64,000 bases of DNA from Taenia hydatigena. Lineage: Eukaryota > Platyhelminthes > Cestoda > Cyclophyllidea > Taeniidae. A program made the position numbers and the translations under genes. This document shows positions 12,701-24,215 of the stretch, piece by piece. The DNA lies in NCBI GenBank assembly GCA_036345935.2, contig JADWOT020000007.1, positions 884,517 to 948,516 of the forward strand. Direction: 5' to 3'. The notes under the pieces are model-generated. The model saw only the letters and a program-made list of their open reading frames with translations, did not search any database and was not told the origin of the DNA. Every line of letters starts with the position of its first letter. The stretch's first letter is position 1.

Positions 12701-14880
12701 GAAGAACATCAAATTCACACTGTTGCAAATGCCTCAAGCTCGGTTAGGAATTGTGCGATTTAGTCGCGATTTTGATTGTTTTTCCAAAAAAAAACATTCC
12801 ACGATTAAAATTAAGTGCTATTCGCAAAGGATATAAATGTCAAACATTTTCTGAAGACAAGCAACTAATGCAGGTGCAGTAAGCATAGCACTCATTAAGT
12901 CTGCACTTGCTAGCAGCGAAAAGTAAGAAGAGCACGAACTGATCATGACTACTTTCTCCACGTTGTCGTATGTTATCTGCACTTTAATCATGCTCTCACA
13001 ATCAGGGCCAAATTAGACTAATAGAAGAGGTGAATTAGAAGGCCATAGGTTAAATGGTTTCCTTTAGACAGTGAGCTGCGAAATCGAGTTACATTACTGA
13101 TGCTCTTTTGGTTTATAAGCAAATGAATTCGTGAGTGTGATATAGAAAATGCACTCACTTCAAAGGATGCTTCGGATAGAATAGGAAAAGGCTCTGTGTT
13201 GTTCGCAATGGCGCCCACAGCGACCTTGATATCTAACCGACTCAAATGCGGATCTATAAACAGACTTAGGCCGATATACCTAGTCAAACTACTCATCAGC
13301 AATGAACTTGACATTGGTGTAGGCCTATTTTTGAAGCTGCGTGGCTCATTTTCAAGGCATCAGTATTACGACCCAAGACTGTCGAAATCCATTGTAGTGC
13401 ATCTCATCCCGCAGGGTGGGCCGGAAATGAAATAATGCTAGGCAGGTTAATATTCAATGCAACGCATTGATGCGACTTGTGACCCATTGTTGTTTGTTCC
13501 TCCTTGATCAGCTTTATAGTAGTAGTTTGTCTTGATAGCACTCTCCCATCTTTGCTTCAGCCTTCTGCTGAACGTAGTGTTAGGTGTTTCAGATAAGATG
13601 CGATGCATATGGCAGCACATCGCCTCAAATCTGTATGGTGGCAGAAGTCGTATGAGGCGGTGCCTCACTTTCAAGTACTAAATCACTCGCAGAGTAGTTT
13701 GTCGTTATCTTGCACAGCAATGAGCAATGGTCGTTCGCGCCCCTCATGGATTAAAAGTAGCCAGTCAGAAATGTGAATTTCTACGTTTGGCAATAAAACA
13801 AAAATTTAACATCCGATATCTAGCGCAAAGTTCGATTCGCTTGGCTAGTAGGCTCTACACTACTTGACCGAATCGAGACGCATTCCTTCAGCGGTTACCC
13901 TTTTAGGCTGTGATTATCCGAACTCGTAAACAGCTATAATAACGACAACTCACGGCAATTAGCATTACACAGTCCTCCTATTTGTCCACTTACAATTTCT
14001 CTTTAACCGATATGCCGAATAATGGCACCAAGCGCTCTGCATGCATTAGGCAAAGTGTGATGAAGAATTAAGTTTCTAATCAACCCGATTTGGTTTTGAA
14101 AAATGCTATTTTGAATTCTTTCTTTATTGACGAATTTCAGAGGCACCGGGACAACAGGAACAATCGCATCGGTAGAACAGTTTAGTCTTGCGTATGTTCC
14201 ATTAATCTGCGACAGTATGGCTGGAAACATCGTCATATCCAGTCCCGTTCCAAATTGTGTGTGCATGCGTGCGCCTTTTGTTGTTAGCCCTAGATAAACA
14301 ACTTTGGTAGAAAAGGCAATAGAGCATTGTTTGCCATTGAAAAGGAATGGGTTCGGAGTGAATGTTGTTCAGAAGGAAGGGAGTGGATAGCACAATTGTG
14401 GTGGTTGGGATGTCAGGAAAATCGCGGTGGCCAAAAGTGCTCTTCTTTAACTTACCTCAACAGATTACTGCAATGCATCTTACCACACCTGCAAATGCGT
14501 CCAACTCTGGCCCTCATTTTGCTGTGTGGCCTTTCGCAACACACGTTTCCGCTCTGATATTGTACTGAGACATTGTTTTTTGAAACGTTGGGGACGGAAC
14601 CAGTTAAAGCACCGAGGGTTAACATGACCGCTTGTCAATGGGTAGGCCGGTCTCCCAACCTATTCGCCTGTTTTTTAGATTTTTGACGAAGGCGGAGCAT
14701 CGTCTTACAAACTCCCAAATGTCAGTCGTTTATAAAGTTAAAAGAAGTTATTTTACGTCTTTCTACATCCTGGCCTATTGGTCAGTCTTAAGGTGCATGT
14801 GGTTATTGTGGTGCTATCTAGATGGGCGACAGGGCCCAGAAAATCAGGTGCACAGTGTATGGGAGTCGTTGTAGCACGCT
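9740..14880. other. Locus A-specific DNA, no gene recognised
   Basis: Continuation of the 5.7 kb that interrupts the A/B homology. The longest stop-free stretch (minus strand, 11059-11415) lacks an ATG at its start and has no recognisable features. Pyrimidine-rich patches occur near 9780-10080. No tRNA arms, terminal inverted repeats or reverse-transcriptase motifs were seen, so I cannot call it a transposon. Confidence 0.4.
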
Positions 14881-14881
14881 A

Positions 14882-15175
14882 TTATTTGGAGTCGTGTTGC
14901 TCACTCTCTACTACTTCTTTTATGCGGTACTTCGACCCTGTAAAACTTATAATTAAATCAATTAGTGCAGAAATCACATTTGGCTCAACATTCATTCTAA
15001 CTTCCTCCGTCAAATATCCAGCTATCACGTTCCGAGCCATCGGCATTGGAATAAGTTTGCTAATGAAAATAAAGGTGAACACTAGCTTCGACACAAAAAT
15101 GCGCCACTGAAAAATTCGAGTGAATTGTATATGAGAAGCTGACAATAAGAAAAGTGTAGTTAACCAAAGCTCTTT
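14882..15175 (-). pseudogene. Small secreted-protein gene relic (locus A copy)
   Basis: On the minus strand the conserved part of the translation reads IPMPMARNVIAGYL, then EEVRMNV, then a DLIISF segment, ending at TAA (14882-14884). It aligns with the B copy (28924-29215), sharing MPM, A-x-YL, E-(V/I)-R, V, A, DL and F. In the A copy the signal-peptide start has TTG where B has ATG, and the putative donor GTAAAC is ATATAC. The acceptor-like TTTTTCAG is kept and the second exon stays open. The family is unknown to me. The length (about 80-90 residues) and hydrophobic start suggest a small secreted protein. It is probably not expressed as such, having lost start and donor. Confidence 0.5.
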
Positions 15176-16482
15176 TTAAGGAAATAAATTTGAATGTACG
15201 GAACTAGTAGCAAGTTATTGGTGAGCATAAAAGGACAAGCTAAAAATGCACTTGCAAAAGCAATAGGGTAAGAGTGAGAGGCGCAAATTTAAAAGCAGCC
15301 AATAATCGCGGCAGGGGAAAGTGTGATTAACTACACATCGTCAACAGTGCTATCACCACTTTTGCGGCATGAGGATGCTGAGGAGAAAGGGGATTGAAGT
15401 CAGCGTTGGTAGGACACTAGAGAAGTTGCAGATAGGAGTCGACCTAAAAGATTGTAGAATGAGCGAATACTAAAGATTGCCTGCGGTGCAGCTCGGAGAA
15501 CATTAACTATGCCTTTCTGCAGGCCTTCACTATTAGCCGTATTTGCTCATAGTTTTTGATCCTCGTAAGCAAGCACTTTAATTTTATCTACTCGGGTTCC
15601 GTCAGGACCTGGTAGACTGACGTACGAAGTTATAATGTGGTACGAAGGGGGTCGGCTGAGCTGGCGGAAGAGCACGAAGCTGGACGCGGTGGTAAAGGCT
15701 TCGTGACGACACTCCTTTTAATCTTCTCACAGAGTCACGTACAAGATTCGCTTCGCTTTACTCTTAATGCTTTCCCTAGAATATTGCTGGTCACATATGC
15801 TCTTGTAGAGGCGTGTGTAGAAGGGCTGGGCGGCAAAACAGTAACAGTGATACCCGCTGTGATATATGGCAGAACCAAAGGCACTTAATCCTCTAATCTA
15901 ACACTTGTGTAACAAAGCTAAAACAACACTGCTAGATTTTTAGCCTGCTGTATTGTGGGCCCAGATGGCCATCCATAATTAGCGCTAATGCACTCATCAT
16001 GCTGCAGTGTTCACAAGACCCACCACACTGCTCTGATGAGTGCCCATGTGCACCAACTTAGCTGTCTAGGCATGTTAATCATTCCAAATGGACCATGTAT
16101 TCTGCCAAAAGAATTACCGAATCCCAAAGCTAGATGCTATTGACTGGAAATACGACTTTCGAAAAACGTTCCAGACGCTACACGGCATCGGTTGCTGAGT
16201 TCTAGTTCCGAAGGACGGGTAATATTGAGCGCCTGTTCGCAAGAGCAACGCTGCAGACACCAATTCTAGCTGAATATGTATATGCTCAGTAGCAGTTCGA
16301 TCACATCATGAGGATGTGAGCAAGTGAAAAAAAAACACAAAATACATAAACAAATAAATTTAGCCTCCAAAAGGCAAAAAAACAGCAAAACAGTAAGAGA
16401 TATATGCTAACGGGTCGCAAACACAAGGATGAACCGAAACCCACCTATGACTTGAAACGCTTTCCAACTACTTGCTGCAAAA
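14889..16482 (+). repeat. Duplicated block A3 (homologous to B3)
   Basis: Collinear with about 28917-30472. Landmarks are GCGTGTGTAGAAGGGCTGG versus GCGTGTGCGGAAGGGTTGG (15811/29892), the CATCATG region near 15995/30075, and the A-rich GATGTGAGC...AAAAACACAAAA run near 16312/30308. It carries the decayed secreted-protein gene near its left end and the tRNA-Ser relic in its middle. Confidence 0.78.
15683..15711 (+). pseudogene. tRNA-Ser relic with internal deletion
   Basis: In the B copy this position holds a nearly full tRNA-Ser(GCT)-like sequence (29719-29798). Here only the 5' acceptor end (GACGCGGTGG), a D-arm trace (TAAAGGC) and the 3' acceptor end (TTCGTGACGAC) remain. The anticodon and T arms, about 50-60 bases, are missing. 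Confidence 0.45.
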
Positions 16483-19400
16483 CAGAAAGCAAGAAGATTT
16501 GGACTCAACAGCGGCTAAGAGACTGAGAAGCGAAAGGAGGGATTGGACTTGTTGCAGTGATTTCTCATCTCATGTGCCATGCTGACATTTCGGGAGCTAA
16601 CATCTCAAGAAAGCCAATTCTGCTGGTGTTACAATAAAAAGAACTTGAAAATATCATCGCTAATAAAAAGTGGAAAGAATTGATAAGGCGTGTTGATATA
16701 AATTGTATTAACATTTGTAAATAATGCATGTCGAAATGTTAATTGACAGGCGATTGATGGACAGACGGTGTGGTATTTAAGGTGCTATGATAGGTGACGA
16801 GTAATAGGAAGAAGAAAAGTGGAATGGGTCGAGCACATCTGCACCATGTGTGGTTTAGTGGCCAGCGATATTGGCGATGGTTATGGCGATTGGTGCTGAT
16901 GGTGTATTGCATAGTAGTAGTACATCCAGCGCTTTTAACGAAAATCATGGTGCATGGGGAGTGCCGCTTTCCTATGACTACATACTAACTTACCTGTTTT
17001 TCCAAGTAGCAGAGCCATAATATACGCCGGTGGTTAATCATGTAATTTCTTGTCGTGTGAGGCTATCCTATCGGACCGGTGGCGGTTCATCACAAAATGG
17101 GCACAATCACAAGGCTAAAAGTTGTAGAAAAGAGCGAAGGGCATACAAATATGATTATTGAGGACATTTTCATGAGAATAGCATTGAATTCGGTGACCAC
17201 GCTCTAGCACCGTATGCTCGGTGTGGAAGGGTGAAGCGCTCAGTGGTTACATGTTCCCAGAGAGCCAGTCAGCGCTACAACATCTAGGTTTGAGAGGGTT
17301 GCTCCTTTTCTGTTGCAAGGCAACACAAACGATATTTGGCTTCCAGTGCTGACAATGGACCACGTTGAGGTGAAGGCACTTTACCAACCACGAGGTCTTC
17401 CAGCTCTACGTACCCATTAGCCTGAACGAGAGCACAAACTAGAATGGCGAGAAGTTAAAATGGGCCTCTTTACAGCTTTGGTAGGCGAAATTGGAGCAAT
17501 CTCAATTGAATGTGCTCAATTTATGCTTTTTACATGCTCAACCATCCAAAGCACCTCAAAGTAAAACCACACATCCATACATCTATCCATTTCTTCAACT
17601 TATTCCATAACATGTACCACTAAATAACCGCTAATCATGGTTTTGTAGGCCATTAGTTATTTTGCCACCTCAACTTTGCTCAGAGTTCTATGACATGTGC
17701 CACAAACATTTCCTGACACGAAAAAAACAGGTTGCTCATTTGCCATTAAAAAATTAGCTGGTATAAACCGCGAGATGATCCGAAGTGTCATTACCTCCAC
17801 ATTCTGTTCGTCTTCTTTACAACTGCTTATGTTCATCCACGATAACTTCCATTTATCCTCTGACACACAAATCCAAGCAGGTGTCTTTTAATAATTTGCA
17901 GGGAACGGTCACAATCTCGTCTCCACTCAGCTTTTCTGCATCAACCTACCCGTGAGTTATTTCAGGTGCTCTTTACATTAGTGAAATCTAGCCACTTGCG
18001 AGTATCTAAGATATCAGCTTTACCGTGGCTCAGTGGAAATGGGTGAGAATGCAAACGACAAGAGCCGCAATTTGGAAGCGACGATAGAGCGAACAGCTTA
18101 AGAGCAGTCGCTAGCTACGAGAAGAATATTTGTGGGATAGAAATAAATGCCAAGACGTGTGTTATTTAGCATAGGAGGAAGGAATAAAGGACGAGATAAG
18201 AAAGGTTCTATCAGGATGATAGAATGCAAGGCGCCGCTAGAACAGAATGGCAAATGTCACATTTATAGGCTTTGTAAACTTAGGCAAACAGGAAATAGTA
18301 CAGAATTTAGAGACCGGCATTGCCGCGACAAAATGCTCGTAGAAGGAAACTGAATTGCGGGCCATCAACGTCAACGATTTGGAACGCACATTATAATTGC
18401 ATATTGAAATCAGTAAGAGGCTTGTGGCAAGCTTTTAAGATGATTGATGTCCACTTGGTTATAACTAGTCAGTCCCTCCAATTAGACGAAATACGACTAG
18501 AAATAAAAGCGAATAGGCAGCTCTCACCTCAGAAATATCGTGTCGCATAAAACTGTTCATTAGTATTTTGGGCATACGTTTTGAATTGTTATTATTACTA
18601 CTATTAATATTACCACTATTGTTACATGCACGGAAATATAACGGAATAGAGAGATAGTAGTTGGATAGGACGAAAGAGTTGTATTGACATTGTTAGACAC
18701 TGTTGTTAGGCAACTTTAATAAAATTGCAAAATCCGGCCGCATTTAACTGATGTGTTTGCTTTTCACCAAAGCAATTGTAACTTTTGCCATCTCAGCCTA
18801 AATGCATTCGAATTTGAACCCCAAAGCACAACAGGCAATTTGTATTTTAAAGTTGCTCCTGCAGGCCTTGCACCTTCGTGATTTGCCTCTTGAATACAAC
18901 TTAAATCCCACTGTTGTTGGCTACTACCACCACCAGCATGGCAACAGCTTTGTAATGTACCCACAGCCCACAGCCACCAAAGGACTTTTGCGATGTAAAA
19001 TCAATCAAGCTAAATTTAATCAAGGATCCCTTATTAAGGAGCATCACTCTGCTCCCAAATGTTACAACAAGAGTTGTGCCTAACAATTCTTTCTTTGTGC
19101 TCAAACTCCAACATGCCATGAATTAGTTCTACTCTATTTCACCCAACATTGCAATGCCTGTTCAAAGGTGTTTTTTTGGAATAAATACAAAACGACGATT
19201 GAATCTAAACTAGCTGCAAAACCCTTTGGATGAGACTTGGCAAGCAATACGATAATACCGAAAGGTAATGCAGAAAGGGTGGAGGTGGACACTAGAAAGC
19301 AGGATAATTTATTCTTACTCCTTCGAGATGGATAGCGACAAATTCACACGTTTGACGCAAAGCATTTGGTTAATTGTGTAAATTACATGTAAAATATAGG

Positions 19401-19704
19401 CAAGGATTTATGCGTTATGTTAACGTTGATCTAATTATTAACTATATGGCAAATTGATGAAAGCTTATCTGGCCCAAAATGCTCCGATGCACAAACACAG
19501 CCCCAGCCTTCATTCAGCCGGCTCGACTTTCCCACCCCTCGTCCACTTGTTCTGCAGCATGCTCGCAAGTAAAATCCCATCCTACGCTACTCTGCTCATT
19601 AAAGCAGCAGTTTTCGTGAATTATCGGTAACAATGCCTGAAGAATTGATTTTGTCAGTTAAAATACTTTAATACGTGTGACTGTCTTATTTACAGGCACC
19701 ACCA
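16483..19704. other. No gene recognised
   Basis: Short frames only. A TATTATTACTACTATTAATATTACCACTATTG imperfect triplet-rich patch lies near 18589-18620. A GTGGCTCAGTGG stretch at 18024 resembles a tRNA A box but has no B box or arms after it. Nothing else is supportable. Confidence 0.4.
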
Positions 19705-20190
19705 TCGGTTAGTGCAGCAGAATGAAATGGTAGCCTTTGAAACATTCAAAGGCGATTGACACTAAGGTCAAATTCAGCCCATCTGTAAGACGTCTCTTAT
19801 CAATCATTGTGAACGCAGGTCATCAAGACTGATTAGCAGTTCTAAGTGAATTAATCTGTCTCCGTAGGGTGACACCAAAGTTCACATAGGATTGATTGAC
19901 TCTATTGTGATGCACCGACAACTACAATTTTCGTTTCACGATGCGTATTGCAAATCACGTAAATAAGTAAAACATTATTAAACACCACAGAAGGAGAGTA
20001 ACCCCAAAATTCCTTAAGACATTTGAACGGAACAAATGGTTTAAACAGGATATGTAGCACAGCTCTCAAGGTACTTGGGGCCGCAGACCTAGGATGAAGC
20101 TCACATAAGTTAAAATATCTCTTTACAGCATTAAAAATGTAGTAAGGGTGCTGCTATTCCTGCCTTTTGCATAGAAATCTCTTTCTTTTT
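19705..20190 (+). repeat. Element C, copy 1
   Basis: About 480 bp shared with 21690-22130 (same strand) and 23740-24215 (opposite strand). Landmarks are GGTAGCCTTTGAAA, GATTGACACTAAGGTCAA, ATCAATCATTGTGAACGCAG, GATTAGCAGTTCTA and ACCACAGAAGGAGAG. No terminal repeats or open frame are conserved among the copies. Confidence 0.75.
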
Positions 20191-21689
20191 TAAAATGTGG
20201 CATTTACCATTTACTGCATTATTGTCACGCATTCTTATCAATTTTTAGCTTTCATTTTGTTGTTTCGCTAAATGCTTTGCGTAATTAAGATGTTGTGGTG
20301 GTTGTATATGGCTAGAAATGGGTCATTTAAGAATTCTAAGGTGGTGAAAGCATTGCCAAGCCTTTATGTGGCTGCTTAAATAGGATGTGGTCGAGTGCAC
20401 ACGAGGCTGCAATGGTAAGCGTTTTGTTGGGCCTTTACATGCGAGATGGTGGAATGGTGCATCAGCGGGTTTCTAACAATCAGTAATTTCGTGAGTTGGT
20501 GCTGCGGTGCTGCCCCTGGTGTATTTGTCAATTTCGACAGCGTTTGTCTTGCAACGCCAAATTTTGCCTTTGGTGTGCCGCAAATGTTTGATTTCAGTGT
20601 GCTGTTACTGACTTAGATGGTGTGCCTGTTGACCATCATTCGTAGATGCTGTACCTGCAAACTCTACATAATACGCTAACTTAATATAATGATTTTTAAT
20701 ACTTGGGTGTCTATAGGACAGTGATATTACTGAGATATAGGGTTGCAGCCAAACTCGTTGCAAAGGGATGGGCTGATAACGAAGTTGATGAGCTGATTTT
20801 TATTTGGTTGATATAAAGCGAATCGGGCGGCGGATGCATAACGCTCCAATTTTCTTGACTCTCTTTGCTTCAATGCCCAGTGACCTTCGCACTTTGTAGC
20901 TGTGGTCTCCACTTGCTGGTCAAATTCAGGATTTTCACAATTTATACTGTGTTCCATTCATCCAGCACAGCTGCTCTATTCAATCTCCAGTATTATTTAG
21001 CAGAATAAGCATGCTTTGAAAAACACTCTCTTTAGTAACATTATTGGTTTTGTAAGACAGGATGCTCTGAGGTGTTATGATTGTATATTTATTGCGAAAG
21101 GCAGTTATTAGACTTTGATATACAGCAAATTTGACGATACAAAATCAATTTTGCTGTTGCTTGAATAGTTCGAAAAGGCAGACGTTGCATCCCATTACGT
21201 TGCGATTAATCGCATAAATAACTCAGAGAATTCCGACAGTAGTATAGCAACGTCACATGCCCATTAGTCAAGCATAGTCTCACACGCCACTGGTTTCAAT
21301 TGCGCTGTATATTTAGATACAATCATGATAAATGTGCATGCATTTGTCTGTGTTCCAGCGCGATTCAACTAGCCGCCTTAACCTACACTACAGTTATAAA
21401 CCGAGCTACAGGCTTAACAAGTAGAATTGCACTTAACGCACGACGAGACTATCGCATTCACTGCTGCCGTTCATTATTCTAGTTATTGGCACATGCCATG
21501 GTGGGTATTTTACTAAATATTCTGGAGTCAGAGCAAAAGCATAAATGCGTATTTAAACAAAATAGTGTAATAAATGCAGAGATAGCCGTAGAATGCAACG
21601 TAATATTTAAGACATAGTCAGAGCAGATTTATAAAGCAAAAATCTACGATTTGTAACTAACTAGCTAGCAAGCACTGGCATTTGCTAGT
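20191..21689. other. No gene recognised between C copies
   Basis: Homology between C1 and C2 fades after about 20190, and no mucin-like coding sequence follows C1. Only short frames without features are present. Confidence 0.4.
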
Positions 21690-22130
21690 GTACCAGCATG
21701 GAATGGTGGCCTTCGAAGCACCCAAAGGTGATTGACACTGAGGTCAACTTCAACACAGCTGTAAGATGTCTCTTTTCAATCATTGTGAACGCAGGGCATC
21801 AGATTGATTAGCAGTTCTATGTGGATTGTTCTGTCTCCGTGGGTTGATACCAACGTTCACACAGGATTGGATGACTTGATATTAATACGTCAACGCTTAC
21901 AAGTTTCGCACTTTACAATGCTTATTGCAAATCAATGAAATGTGAAGCATCAATAGCAACCACAGAAGGAGGGTGGTTAAAATTTTTCCGGGTATTTAAG
22001 CGGAACAATTGGTTTAAGCAAAAAACATGACTCACTTCTCGTGTACTTGAGGTCGCGGGATGGGATGGACAATATAGTGTAGAGTTGTTGCTGTTTCTGG
22101 TTTTGGCATGAGATTCTCTCTTTTTTTCTA
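21690..22130 (+). repeat. Element C, copy 2 (upstream of mucin-like gene)
   Basis: Contains GGTGGCCTTCGAAGC, GATTGACACTGAGGTCAACT, CAATCATTGTGAACGCAGGG and ACCACAGAAGGAGGG. It is closer to inverted copy 3 than to copy 1 in several stretches, for example CACAGCTGTAAGATGTCTCT. It ends about 140 bp before the TATA box of the mucin-like gene. Confidence 0.75.
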
Positions 22131-22267
22131 AAAAAGCGGTGACGATACCTTAGCTATGTTTACGCCATTCGTTTGATTACAGATATGGTGTCAATGAACT
22201 GAAAAATGGGTCAGCGTGTGGTGTCATCTCATGACTTTACAAAATACACCTACGCATGGGCATACAC

Positions 22268-22317
22268 TATAAATGTAATCAGAGACCTGGCGGGAATGCG
22301 TAGAATACAAGATTATC
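22268..22317 (+). promoter_or_regulatory. TATA box and 5' leader of mucin-like gene
   Basis: TATAAAT at 22268-22274 lies 50 bp before the ATG. The following CAGAGACCTGGCGGG aligns with CAGATACCTGACGGA at the same place after the TATA box of the minus-strand gene at 49.9 kb. This suggests a shared core promoter and leader. Confidence 0.55.
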
Positions 22318-23037
22318 ATGCTGATGTTCAAATCCCCTTTCGTTCTGACGCTCATCTTTGGTGTGTTTGCTTACAGAGGTGCTTCTTACAGGAAAATGCT
22401 GATGGAAGTAAAGTTGTCAGGAGCGATGATAGATGGAAGAGAGCCAGTGCAAGATTCCGCAGCACTTAATGCTAAGGATGAGCACCAAACCACTGTTGAT
22501 GCCACAGGATCAACGGAGGCTCTGAAACTGCCTAATACAGCGGAATCCATCCTACCCTCTACCAATGCAAGAACATTAAGGCAGACCCACATGACTTCGA
22601 ATATAACGGAGCCGTCTTCACCGTCTACCAATGTCACGCTTACAAAGTATATGCCGGTAACGTTCAACACAACCCAAACATCGACGCCATTTATTTGTCA
22701 GACATCAACACGGGCTTCAGTGGCAAGCAATACAACAGAACCACCTGTACCATCTTCCAATGCCTCAATTTCGAAACAGACTTTGATGGCGTCCAGTGCA
22801 ACGGAACCAGTTATAACGTCCGCCAATAGTACAGCTTCACCACAGGTTCCTATAACGCTTACCACAACGCGACCATCGAAATTGCCAGCCAACGGTGCAA
22901 TTGCAACACAGGCTCTAGTAACACCCAATGCAACGCGACCACTGACCGCATCTGCCAACCGCCCAACAGCCACACAAGCGTCGGTGACAACCGATGCAAC
23001 ACGATCTCCTGCACCGTCTTTCAATGCCATACACTAA
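22318..23037 (+). CDS. Secreted mucin-like Thr/Ser-rich repeat protein
   Basis: A 239-residue open frame starts at ATG, with a second ATG at residue 3 that may be the real start. Residues 3-20 form a signal peptide (FKSPFVLTLIFGVFA). A charged linker (to about residue 66) is followed by tandem 22-residue repeats of the type Q-x-x-V-T-x-N-A-T-x-P-x-x-x-S-x-N. The repeats are rich in Thr, Ser, Pro and Ala. I count seven N-glycosylation sequons (N95, N105, N117, N138, N148, N170, N204) and many O-glycosylation candidates. There is no transmembrane segment before the stop and only one Cys (about residue 127). Such proteins are usually secreted or surface glycoproteins. The gene sits between direct and inverted copies of element C and shares its promoter type with the gene at 49.7 kb. 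In parasitic flatworms comparable apomucins coat the body or cyst wall; that role is inference. The stop falls inside a repeat unit, so the C-terminus may be truncated. Confidence 0.75.
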   Translation: MLMFKSPFVLTLIFGVFAYRGASYRKMLMEVKLSGAMIDGREPVQDSAALNAKDEHQTTVDATGSTEALKLPNTAESILPSTNARTLRQTHMTSNITEPSSPSTNVTLTKYMPVTFNTTQTSTPFICQTSTRASVASNTTEPPVPSSNASISKQTLMASSATEPVITSANSTASPQVPITLTTTRPSKLPANGAIATQALVTPNATRPLTASANRPTATQASVTTDATRSPAPSFNAIH

Positions 23038-23106
23038 CCACAGGATCCAGTGATACCTGCACCAAGAAGACTACCCATAGCATCCCCAAATAATCTTTTC
23101 ACATCC
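22516..23106 (+). repeat. 66-bp (22-codon) tandem repeat array
   Basis: About seven diverged units in frame: residues 67-88, 89-110, 111-131, 132-153, 154-175, 176-197 and 198-219, then a partial unit from 220. After the TAA at 23035-23037 the same frame continues with QDPVIPAPRRLPIASPNN, another weak unit, and then a short hydrophobic stretch. Later units (from 154) are the most regular, each starting with Q. Confidence 0.7.
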
Positions 23107-23739
23107 CTATTGCTCTTTCCCTATTAATTTAGCTGTCCACCTTTACTCCACCCCCTAAATATCCTTGCTTTGTCAATGACATTATCTAAAATTGGCCAGA
23201 ACACTCACTTTAAGCCTTGATGTCACTATCTTGCTAATCTATAATAGTCTCTTTAACCTCCTCTACTCCTCGTTATGTTTTACACTTGTCCTGATTCAGA
23301 GCGCACCAATCACCAAATGGATGTCTTAAGACCATATTAACAAACGATGCACGTGCATTTTAGTGTACAACTTTAGCTATATAATTGTCGTAGTAGTGAC
23401 TTGCCGGTTGATTCTCATGAATAGACTACCAATGCTAAGACCATTATACATCAATGAGCCTATTAGCATCGATTGAATTTCGGTTTCCACTACATAGCAG
23501 TAAGAACGCATCGGTTGGTTGAGGTGTATTTGAATAGTTCATAGCTTAGAAGGCAACACCGTTCGCTGAATCCGTGCTATTTGTAGAAGCCATGGAATGG
23601 ACACCTTAATTAATACCTATTTCAGTAGAAAAACCGCAACTTCTCCAAACGCATTTCTATGAGTCCATTTTGATGATCCTGCTAGTAGTTGACTGCGCCA
23701 AGCTGCCTGCCTAAAGCGCATGCGACGAAATGCATTTAA
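23107..23739. other. 3' side of mucin-like gene, nothing else recognised
   Basis: Pyrimidine-rich after the stop. No clear AATAAA close to the stop was found. There are no other genes or RNA features. Confidence 0.4.
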
Positions 23740-24215
23740 ATGCAAAAAAGCGGAAATGGCCGCACTCTTTACTACACTTTCCAACAACTAGAAAGAAAGA
23801 TTTGCTTTTGCAACTTATGCACGCTTCATCCTACCCTGCGCTCTTAAGTACCACGGGAACTAGGTCACGTTTACCATTCGAACCAATTATTTCGCTTAAA
23901 TAACTGAAAAATTATAGCTCACCCTCGTTCTGTGGTTGCTAATGATGGTTTATTTTTCTCCTTGATTTGCGATACGCACCGTGATCGCGAAAATCATGTG
24001 TTGGCGTATCACTACAGAGTCATCCAATCCTGTGTGAACGTTGGTATCAACCAACGAAGACAGAACAATCCACATAGAACTGCTAATCGATGTCGATGCT
24101 CTGCATTCGTAATGATTGAAAAGAGACATCTTACAGCTGTGTTGAAGTTGACCTCAGTGTCAATCATTTTGGTTGTTTCAAAGGCTAACATTACATTCTG
24201 TTACACTAACCAATG
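23740..24215 (-). repeat. Element C, copy 3 (inverted)
   Basis: Reverse complement of element C. On the minus strand it reads GTTAGCCTTTGAAA, GATTGACACTGAGGTCAACT, GATTAGCAGTTCTATGTGGA and ACCACAGAACGAGGGTGAG. Together with copy 2 it brackets the mucin-like gene as arms of an inverted repeat about 1.6 kb apart. Confidence 0.75.

Noticed and set aside
9216..14888. A complete transposon inserted in locus A
   Set aside because: No reverse transcriptase, transposase, terminal repeats or target-site duplication could be seen.
14882..15175. Antigen B (hydrophobic-ligand-binding) family of tapeworms
   Set aside because: Size, signal peptide and short first intron invite the comparison, but the mature sequence shows none of the family's motifs that I can recognise.
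18018..18090. A-box-like GTGGCTCAGTGG
   Set aside because: No B box or anticodon arm follows at the right distance.
22386..23030. Two minus-strand frames opposite the mucin-like gene
   Set aside because: Ala/Val-rich shadows created by the Thr/Ser/Pro codon repeats of the plus strand.
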